This document shows positions 1 through 5,727 of a stretch of 6,631 nt of DNA, piece after piece. Position 1 is the stretch's first letter; every line of letters begins with the position of its first letter. A model generated the notes under the pieces. That model was given only the letters and a program-made list of their open reading frames with translations. It was not told the origin of the DNA and made no database searches. The position numbers were made by a program, and so were the translations under genes. This DNA comes from an uncultured Chitinophagaceae bacterium (GTDB lineage: Bacteria; Bacteroidota; Bacteroidia; Chitinophagales; Chitinophagaceae), in the NCBI GenBank assembly GCA_937900675.1, contig CALCEA010000187.1, positions 1 to 6,631 of the forward strand, given 5' to 3'.

Positions 1-37
1 AGCAGCTTTTGCAGCAGCAAAAGGAGTAGAAGCATAA
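1..37 (+). CDS. nuoI: C-terminal tail of probable NuoI (partial)
   Basis: Only the last eleven codons and a TAA stop (35-37) are inside the window; the frame begins at base 2 and reads AAFAAAKGVEA. The tail is too short to recognise by itself. The assignment to NuoI, the ferredoxin-like subunit with two 4Fe-4S clusters that passes electrons towards the quinone site, rests on gene order: nuoI directly precedes nuoJ in nearly all bacterial nuo operons. An alanine/lysine-rich low-complexity C-terminus beyond the cluster-binding domain is plausible for this subunit. The other two forward frames here run into stops or overlap nuoJ, and this frame ends 4 bases before the nuoJ start, as expected for an operon neighbour. 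Confidence 0.55.
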   Translation, partial: AAFAAAKGVEA

Positions 38-41
38 TTAT

Positions 42-542
42 ATGAACACATTAGAGATTTTATTTTACGCATTATCTGCATTTGCTATTGCAAGCGCTGT
101 AATGGTTTTAATAAGTAAGAACCCCATTCATAGTGTACTTTGGTTGATCTTAGTATTCTTTGCAATTTCTGGTCATTATATATTATTGAATGCGCAGTTC
201 TTGGCAATAGTAAACATCATTGTGTATGCTGGTGCGATCATGGTATTGTTCTTATTTGTCATCATGTTAATGAATGTAAAGAAAGACAAAGAGCCACAAA
301 AACAACATTTAGTAAAGTTCATTGGCGTAATTGCTGGTGGTAGTTTCTTGACTTTATTAATTGCATTAGTAAAACAAACAAGTCAATTAGAAGGAAAAAC
401 AGTTTTATTAAAAGAAGGCACTATTGGATTGATTCATCCTTTAGGAAAGGCTTTATTTAGTGACTATGTTGTTCCATTCGAAATTAGTAGCGTATTGTTT
501 TTAAGCGCGATGGTGGGTGCGGTAATTATTGGTAAAAAATAA
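42..542 (+). CDS. nuoJ: NADH-quinone oxidoreductase subunit J (complex I membrane subunit, ND6 homologue)
   Basis: NuoJ is a small membrane-arm subunit of complex I (ND6 in mitochondria). It sits between the quinone-site subunit NuoH and the proton pumps and helps couple quinone reduction to pumping. The 166-residue protein shows five hydrophobic segments at about 2-22, 30-50, 53-77, 92-110 and 143-164. The family signature is clear: NPIHS at 27-31, then VYAGAIMVLFLFV at 61-73, the third helix with its pi-bulge; Y62 matches E. coli Y59. The C-terminal LGKALFSDYVVPFE motif near 134-147 is also typical. E. coli NuoJ is 184 residues, so this one is slightly short, lacking the hydrophilic tail. 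The E. coli E55 position is N58 here. The ATG at 42 is the natural start because the first helix begins at once; it lies 4 bases after the preceding stop, so translational coupling is likely. No Shine-Dalgarno sequence lies at a normal distance. Confidence 0.96.
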   Translation: MNTLEILFYALSAFAIASAVMVLISKNPIHSVLWLILVFFAISGHYILLNAQFLAIVNIIVYAGAIMVLFLFVIMLMNVKKDKEPQKQHLVKFIGVIAGGSFLTLLIALVKQTSQLEGKTVLLKEGTIGLIHPLGKALFSDYVVPFEISSVLFLSAMVGAVIIGKK

Positions 543-554
543 AATTATTAGGAT

Positions 555-890
555 ATGCCTATATTAAATTATATCTATTTGTGTTTGACATTGTTTAGCA
601 TTGGAGTGATTGGTGTGTTAGTGCGTCGTAATGCTATTATTGTATTTATGTGCATCGAATTAATGTTGAATGCTGTGAATTTATTGCTGGTGGCTTTTTC
701 AAAAATGTACAATGGAACAGCATTTGCTAATGCGCCTGCTACCACTATTGGTATAGATGCACAAATTTTCGTATTCTTTATTATGGTAGTGGCTGCGGCA
801 GAGGTAAGTGTTGGCTTAGCAATTATTGTAATGATGTATAGAAATACACACTCGGTAGATATTAATTTCTTAAATAGATTAAAGAACTAA
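555..890 (+). CDS. nuoK: NADH-quinone oxidoreductase subunit K (complex I membrane subunit, ND4L homologue)
   Basis: NuoK (ND4L) is a three-helix membrane subunit that helps form the so-called E-channel linking the quinone cavity to the antiporter subunits. The 111-residue protein has helices at about 4-22, 27-48 and 68-95. Both carboxylates needed for coupling are present: E35 in CIELMLNAVN (E. coli E36) and E83 in AAAEVSVGLAI (E. coli E72). The RR pair at 24-25, on the first loop, is also conserved. The protein is about eleven residues longer than E. coli NuoK (100). The extra length is a loop between helices two and three, around residues 50-70, and I believe it is common in Bacteroidota. 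The gene is 12 bases after nuoJ and in the same frame, with a second in-frame stop (TAG, 549-551) in the spacer. Confidence 0.96.
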   Translation: MPILNYIYLCLTLFSIGVIGVLVRRNAIIVFMCIELMLNAVNLLLVAFSKMYNGTAFANAPATTIGIDAQIFVFFIMVVAAAEVSVGLAIIVMMYRNTHSVDINFLNRLKN

Positions 891-900
891 TTCGTTTCGC

Positions 901-2817
901 ATGAAAGTAATTATAGCGTTTATTATACTATGGCCTTTAGTTGGATTTTTATTCAACGGATTAGGTCGTAACATTTGGAGCAAAAAGACAGTGGCATATA
1001 AGGCGACTGGTTATATTTTAGCTTCCTTCATTTTTAGCATCTTGGCGTTTGTGAATGTGCAAGAGCAAGGAGCGATCGCCGTTCATTATTTTGATTTTAT
1101 TCATACAAGTAGTTTAGTTATTCCATTTGATTTTAAAGTGGATGCTTTATCTAGTTTGTTTTTATTAGTGATTACTGGAGTGGGTACATTGATTCATTTG
1201 TATTCTACAGCTTATATGAAAGATGAGGAAGCGCCTCATTATGCACGATACTTTGCCTATTTGAATTTATTCATCTTCTCTATGTTGTTATTGGTTTTAG
1301 GAGACAACTTTGTGATCATGTTTATTGGATGGGAGGGTGTTGGCTTGTGTTCTTATTTATTAATTGGATACTGGTTCTCTAATGCATCATTTAACTATGC
1401 TGCTAAGAAAGCCTTTATTATGAATAGAATCGGAGACCTAGGTTTCTTATTAGCTATTTTCTGGTTAATTGTGAAATTGGGTACAGTGAGTTATTCAGAA
1501 GTATTTACTGCAGAGAGCTTGGCTAAATTATCTTCTGGGGATATTACAGCTATCACATTATTATTGTTTGTAGGTGCGATGGGTAAGAGTGCACAGATAC
1601 CTTTGTTTACTTGGTTACCAGATGCGATGGCGGGTCCAACACCAGTATCAGCATTGATTCACGCTGCAACGATGGTTACCGCTGGTATCTATATGATCAC
1701 CAGAGCAAATATCTTATTTAGTGCAAGTGAGTTAACGCAACATGTGATTGCTATTGTGGGTATTAGTACTGCATTATTATCTGCAACCATTGCTTTAAAG
1801 CAAAACGATATTAAAAAAGTATTGGCTTATTCTACAGTAAGTCAATTGGGTTATATGTTTTTAGGATTGGGTGTAGGTGCTTATTCTGGTGCGGTTTTCC
1901 ATGTAATTACGCATGCATTCTTTAAAGCATTATTGTTCTTAGGTGCTGGATCTGTAATTCATGCAATGCATCATGAACAAGATATTCGTAAAATGGGTGG
2001 ATTGAAAGCTAAACTTCCTATTACTCACATTACTTTCTTGATTGCTTGTATCGCTATTGCAGGAGTTCCACCATTTAGTGGCTTCTTCTCTAAAGACGAA
2101 ATCTTAGCAGCTGCATTTGCCAAGAGTCCAATCTATTGGGCATTAGGTGTAATAGGTGCAGCCATGACTGCTTTTTATATGTTCCGTTTATATGCTACAA
2201 CTTTCTTGGGTCAGTTTAGAGGAACACATGAGCAAGAACATCATTTGCACGAGAGCCCCATTGCAATGACATTGCCTTTGATTTTATTAGCTGTTGCAAG
2301 TGCTATTGCGGGTGCATTGGGCATCCCGGATATAATGGGAGGTAACCATTGGTTATCTCATCAATTAATTCCAATTATTGGTGAAGCTCATGAAGCGCAT
2401 TTATCACACGAGACCGAGTGGATTTTAATGGGCCTTTCTGTAACTATTGCTTTAGTGGCTTTATTAATTGCTGTGAATAGATATAAGAAACAAGCAGACC
2501 AAGAGCCAACAACAGCTTTAGGTAAATTCTTATATAACAAATGGTATATCGATGAATTGTATAACAATGTCGTAGTGGAGCCATTGAATAAAATGTCTGG
2601 TTTCTTAAAAGAAACTATTGAAAGAAAAGTAATTGATGGTGCGGTAAATGGAGCAGGCAAATTAGTTCAATACAGTGCAAGACAAATTAGATTAATTCAA
2701 AGTGGTCAAGTAGGCTATTATATTTTATTCATGGTATTTTCATTGGTTTTAATGTTAGTGCTTTGGTTTAATGATATAGCTATTCTTAGATTTCTTTTTA
2801 AATTGACTCATAAATAA
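901..2817 (+). CDS. nuoL: NADH-quinone oxidoreductase subunit L (antiporter-like proton pump, ND5 homologue)
   Basis: NuoL (ND5) is the distal antiporter-like subunit of complex I and carries the long lateral helix along the membrane arm. At 638 residues it is of normal length (E. coli 613). The N-terminal part (about 66-116) matches the ND5-type N-terminal domain, with FDFKVDALSSLF at 76-87. The proton-antiporter core follows from about 132 to 430. Key residues are present: E145 in GWEGVGLCSYLLIG, D179 in NRIGDLGF, K229 in GKSAQIPLFTWLPDA, H254, H334 and H338, K342, and K398 in FFSKDE. These correspond to E. coli E144, D178, K229 and K399. A His-rich segment spans 443-503. The C-terminus has an amphipathic stretch (about 530-600, the lateral helix) and a final membrane helix (about 605-625). 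The start is 10 bases after the nuoK stop. The gene ends in tandem TAA TAA. Confidence 0.97.
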   Translation: MKVIIAFIILWPLVGFLFNGLGRNIWSKKTVAYKATGYILASFIFSILAFVNVQEQGAIAVHYFDFIHTSSLVIPFDFKVDALSSLFLLVITGVGTLIHLYSTAYMKDEEAPHYARYFAYLNLFIFSMLLLVLGDNFVIMFIGWEGVGLCSYLLIGYWFSNASFNYAAKKAFIMNRIGDLGFLLAIFWLIVKLGTVSYSEVFTAESLAKLSSGDITAITLLLFVGAMGKSAQIPLFTWLPDAMAGPTPVSALIHAATMVTAGIYMITRANILFSASELTQHVIAIVGISTALLSATIALKQNDIKKVLAYSTVSQLGYMFLGLGVGAYSGAVFHVITHAFFKALLFLGAGSVIHAMHHEQDIRKMGGLKAKLPITHITFLIACIAIAGVPPFSGFFSKDEILAAAFAKSPIYWALGVIGAAMTAFYMFRLYATTFLGQFRGTHEQEHHLHESPIAMTLPLILLAVASAIAGALGIPDIMGGNHWLSHQLIPIIGEAHEAHLSHETEWILMGLSVTIALVALLIAVNRYKKQADQEPTTALGKFLYNKWYIDELYNNVVVEPLNKMSGFLKETIERKVIDGAVNGAGKLVQYSARQIRLIQSGQVGYYILFMVFSLVLMLVLWFNDIAILRFLFKLTHK

Positions 2818-2826
2818 TAAGTAACA

Positions 2827-4245
2827 ATGTTTTTACTTTCTTTTTTAATTATTCCAGTAGTTGCAGCAATTGTTTTGCTTTTTATAAAGCATGAAAAATA
2901 TGCTCAAGATATCGCTATTGTTGCTGGGGTTGCTAGCTTAACTGCTGCGGTGAATATTATTTTAAATAATGTTGGCGTTGTAGATCTAACTTGGTTGCAA
3001 GTGTTGAATAGCCGTTTTGTTTTACAAGCAGATGGCTTGTCAAAGATCTTGATCTTATTGACTGCTATCAGCTTCCCAGCTATTTTTATTGCTACTAGCA
3101 AAAATCAAGTGGCGAATAAAAATATCTTCTTGTCGCTTATGTTATTTACACAAGCTGGATTAATGGGCGTGTTCTTGGCTGGAGACGCATTGTTATTTTA
3201 CTTCTTCTGGGAATTAGCTTTAATACCTGTTTATTTTTTATGTTCTATTTGGGGTGGGGAGAAAAGAATTGCGGTTACATTTAAATTCTTTATCTATACA
3301 TTTTTAGGTTCTTTGTTTATGTTGATAGGAATTGTATATATGTATATGCACACCAAGGATCATAGTTTTGCATATGCTTCATTTAAAGCAGCAGGATTAA
3401 CTAATATGCAACAAGTCACTGCTTTTGCATTATTCTTTATCGCTTTTGCTATTAAAATGCCCATCTTCCCATTACATACATGGCAGCCAGATGCTTATGA
3501 CCAATCTCCAACATCAGTAACGATGGTTTTGAGTGCGGTGATGGTTAAAATGGGTTTATATGGTATAATGAGATGGTTGATGCCATTATTCCCAAGTGCA
3601 TTTAGCGCGCATACTCATATTGTGATGGTTCTTTCAATCATCGGAATTCTATATGCATCTTTTATTGCTATCAAGCAAGACAATATCAAAAAATTAATCG
3701 CTTATTCATCTATAGCGCACATTGGATTAATGAGTGCTGCATTATTTGCAAATAAAGAAATGGGTGCCCAAGGTGTTTTAATACAATTGTTTTCACATGG
3801 TGTCAATGTGTTGGGCTTGTGGATTATTGCAGATATTATCGAGCAACAAACAGGCACAAAATTATTATCTGAAATGGGAGGTCTTGCAAAAAAGCAGCCA
3901 ACCCTAGCTATATTATTAGTGGCATTTTCATTTGCCAATGTTGCATTGCCTTTAACCAATGCATTTGTTGGTGAATTTTTAATGTTTAATAGTTTATTCC
4001 AAGTAAATCCATGGATGGCTGCAGCAGCAGGTGTAAGTGTAGTATTGGCAGCTATTTATACTTTAAATATGGTGCAAAAATGCGCTTATGGAGAAGTAAG
4101 TACAGCGATTCAAAAAATGAGTGCCAATAAGCCTGCACAAGCAGTATTGATTGTTTTAATCATTATTGTTTTTGTAACAGGGGTTTATCCTCAACCATTA
4201 TTTGATCTAACAAAAGATACTTTATTACAATTGTTTGTAAAATAA
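2827..4245 (+). CDS. nuoM: NADH-quinone oxidoreductase subunit M (antiporter-like proton pump, ND4 homologue)
   Basis: NuoM (ND4) is the middle antiporter-like subunit of the complex I membrane arm. The 472-residue protein is a little shorter than E. coli NuoM (509) and is hydrophobic throughout, with about fourteen membrane helices expected. Residues known to be needed for pumping are found at a constant offset of 24 from E. coli over most of the protein: K210 in IKMPIFPLHTW (E. coli K234), H217 (H241), K241 in VKMGLYG (K265), H298 (H322), H324 (H348) and E383 in FVGEF (E407). E129 in FFWEL matches E144. The loop after K210 reads QPDAYDQSPTS, where most NuoM proteins have LPDAHTEAPTA; this is probably a lineage variant. 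The gene follows nuoL by 9 bases in the same frame, after two in-frame stops. The ATG at 2827 leads straight into the first membrane helix. Confidence 0.97.
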   Translation: MFLLSFLIIPVVAAIVLLFIKHEKYAQDIAIVAGVASLTAAVNIILNNVGVVDLTWLQVLNSRFVLQADGLSKILILLTAISFPAIFIATSKNQVANKNIFLSLMLFTQAGLMGVFLAGDALLFYFFWELALIPVYFLCSIWGGEKRIAVTFKFFIYTFLGSLFMLIGIVYMYMHTKDHSFAYASFKAAGLTNMQQVTAFALFFIAFAIKMPIFPLHTWQPDAYDQSPTSVTMVLSAVMVKMGLYGIMRWLMPLFPSAFSAHTHIVMVLSIIGILYASFIAIKQDNIKKLIAYSSIAHIGLMSAALFANKEMGAQGVLIQLFSHGVNVLGLWIIADIIEQQTGTKLLSEMGGLAKKQPTLAILLVAFSFANVALPLTNAFVGEFLMFNSLFQVNPWMAAAAGVSVVLAAIYTLNMVQKCAYGEVSTAIQKMSANKPAQAVLIVLIIIVFVTGVYPQPLFDLTKDTLLQLFVK

Positions 4246-4261
4246 ATTAAAAGAATTAGCA

Positions 4262-5647
4262 ATGAATGCAATTATAGTTTCTGCTTTATTAGGCGTGATA
4301 TTAATGTTTTGTTCTTGGGGCTTTAAAAGTGAAAGCTTGCAAAAGAATATAGCATTAGTGGGTTTATTAGTTTTAATCGCCGCTAATTTAGCACAATTGA
4401 ATGGCTGGTATGTATTAGATATTAATACTAAAGGGATGTTATCTTTTAGTAGATTCGGATTATATGCCAACACTATTTTATTTGTTTTGACCTTCTTGTA
4501 TTTATGGATCAATGCAGAAGAAATTGAAGCTATCGGACATCAAGCTGCTGATTTTTATGCATTGTTCTTCTTTATTTTATGTGGTGCAAGTATCCTGACT
4601 TCTTTTGATAATTTATTAATGTTATTTATTGGTATTGAAATTCTTTCTATTCCATTATATATCTTAACTGGTTCTGATAAAAAGAATTTAATGAGTAATG
4701 AGGCTGCGTTAAAGTATTTCTTAATGGGTTCTTTTTCAACGGGCATTCTTTTATTAGGTATCACATTATGTTATGGTGCAATAGGTAGCTTTAGATTAGA
4801 AGCTCCTGTGATTGTGCCTTCCAAAGGAATGGCTTATGAACAATATTTATTATCTGCAGGTTTAATTTTAATTTTTGCTGCAATGAATTTTAAAGTTTCA
4901 TCAGCACCTTTCCATTTTTGGACACCAGATGTGTATGATGGAGCACCTACTGTGTTCACTAGCTTTATGGCTACGATTGTAAAAGCGGCAGGCTTTATCG
5001 CATTTATTGCTGTTTTCCATGTTCAATCAAAAGCTTTAGGATATTCATGGGAGTTATTATTAACTTTTGTGATTGTATCCACATTATTGGTGGGCAATAT
5101 CACTGCAGTGTTTCAAAGAAGTGTAAAAAGAATGTTGGCATACTCTAGTATTGCTCAAGCTGGATTTATGTTATTTGCATTATATGGTGTTTCTGATTTT
5201 GCTAACGAAGGCATTTTATTGTATGCTGTGGTGTATTCAGTAGCATCGATTGGAATTTTCGCTGTATTGGTTAAAATGAAGGATTATGGTTTTGAAGCAT
5301 TCAATGGTTTATCAAAGACACATCCTTTATTAGCTTTTGTAACGACTATCTTTTTATTGTCATTAGCAGGTATACCTTTAACAGGAGGCTTTTTTGCGAA
5401 ATACTACATGTTGAATGCTATCTTAACAGCAGGTGCAGGTTTATGGGTAGTGATAGTTGCAGTGATTTTTGCTGCAATTAGTGTGTACTACTATTTCAAG
5501 GTTATCCAAGCAATGTATTTTGTTCAAGGAAGCCCAGCTATTAAGGAATTGCCAAAGACATATACCTATAAATTATTGGTTTTAGCCATTGTATTGTTGG
5601 TTTTAGGCGTTTTCCCTAATTTATTGTTCAATTATCTATACTTTTAG
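4262..5647 (+). CDS. nuoN: NADH-quinone oxidoreductase subunit N (antiporter-like proton pump, ND2 homologue)
   Basis: NuoN (ND2) is the antiporter-like subunit closest to the quinone module and the last gene of standard nuo operons. The 461-residue product is close to E. coli NuoN (485). The proton-antiporter core runs from about 117 to 405. Visible signatures are IGIEILSIPLY with E126 (E. coli E133), ALKYFLMGSF with K151, FKVSSAPFHFWTPDVY with K211 (E. coli K217) and DGAPT, K241 in ATIVKAAGF (E. coli K247), LAYSSIAQAGFM at 292-303, and GGFFAKYYML with K380 (E. coli K395). The middle-helix lysine and the TM5 glutamate are thus intact. The gene begins 16 bases after nuoM, the largest gap in the operon, with only an A-rich stretch upstream and no Shine-Dalgarno sequence. 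Its TAG stop forms part of an inverted repeat. Confidence 0.97.
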   Translation: MNAIIVSALLGVILMFCSWGFKSESLQKNIALVGLLVLIAANLAQLNGWYVLDINTKGMLSFSRFGLYANTILFVLTFLYLWINAEEIEAIGHQAADFYALFFFILCGASILTSFDNLLMLFIGIEILSIPLYILTGSDKKNLMSNEAALKYFLMGSFSTGILLLGITLCYGAIGSFRLEAPVIVPSKGMAYEQYLLSAGLILIFAAMNFKVSSAPFHFWTPDVYDGAPTVFTSFMATIVKAAGFIAFIAVFHVQSKALGYSWELLLTFVIVSTLLVGNITAVFQRSVKRMLAYSSIAQAGFMLFALYGVSDFANEGILLYAVVYSVASIGIFAVLVKMKDYGFEAFNGLSKTHPLLAFVTTIFLLSLAGIPLTGGFFAKYYMLNAILTAGAGLWVVIVAVIFAAISVYYYFKVIQAMYFVQGSPAIKELPKTYTYKLLVLAIVLLVLGVFPNLLFNYLYF

Positions 5648-5668
5648 CCGTTCCTCAAATAAACGGCT
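5646..5668 (+). terminator. Inverted repeat at nuo operon end, possible terminator or 3'-end hairpin
   Basis: The arms AGCCGTT (5646-5652) and AACGGCT (5662-5668) are perfectly complementary and enclose a 9-base loop, CCTCAAATA. The left arm takes in the last two bases of the nuoN TAG stop. The location directly after the last nuo gene suits a transcription terminator or a hairpin that protects the mRNA 3' end. Against a classical intrinsic terminator, no T-run follows (the next bases are CTCGGATTCC) and the stem is short. Termination is therefore inferred. Confidence 0.4.
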
Positions 5669-5682
5669 CTCGGATTCCTGCA

Positions 5683-5705
5683 TTGTTTAATCTGTATTAC
5701 CTTTA
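5683..5705 (+). promoter_or_regulatory. Weak candidate Bacteroidota-type promoter for the downstream permease gene
   Basis: TACCTTTA at 5698-5705 matches seven of eight positions, counting the two free ones, of the Bacteroidota -7 element TAnnTTTG. A TTG at 5683-5685 could be the upstream element, but the 12-base gap is clearly shorter than the usual roughly 19-base spacing. A start site near 5711 would leave a leader of only about 16 bases before the ATG at 5728. The 80-base spacer and the preceding hairpin make a promoter here reasonable, but the motif match is poor. Confidence 0.2.
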
Positions 5706-5727
5706 GGTTTCAGGAAAACTTTGCATT

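Noticed and set aside
21..26. AAGGAG resembling a Shine-Dalgarno sequence upstream of nuoJ
   Set aside because: It is 15 bases before the ATG, too far for normal ribosome binding, and lies within codons of the preceding gene. None of the other starts has a Shine-Dalgarno sequence at a usable distance, in keeping with Bacteroidota.
140..343. 67-codon forward open frame inside nuoJ
   Set aside because: It is entirely inside nuoJ in another frame, Cys/His/Trp-rich with no domain character, and nuoJ is a full conserved gene.
1072..1079. GCGATCGC palindrome within nuoL
   Set aside because: It resembles the cyanobacterial HIP1 octamer, but only a single copy was noticed, inside a coding region (codons for Ala-Ile-Ala), so it is most likely chance.
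2388..2660. 90-codon minus-strand open frame opposite nuoL
   Set aside because: It is antisense to the conserved NuoL C-terminus and its product shows no recognisable fold or start context; it is explained by the sense-strand codon bias, which depletes antisense stops.
3702..3959. 85-codon minus-strand open frame opposite nuoM
   Set aside because: It is antisense to conserved nuoM, has an Asn/Ala/Cys-rich product unlike a real protein, and has no promoter or partner gene.
4018..4031. Short GCAGCAGCAG run in nuoM
   Set aside because: It encodes an Ala stretch in a membrane helix, is only a few units long, and is not a meaningful repeat.
4225..4512. 95-codon minus-strand open frame across the nuoM/nuoN junction
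   Set aside because: It spans the spacer and so deserved a look, but its Lys/Asn/Ile-rich product has no recognisable motif and most of it is the complement of nuoN codons.
5716..5723. AAACTTTG as an alternative -7 element before the permease gene
   Set aside because: It would place transcription start at or inside the ATG, and no upstream element lies at a suitable distance.
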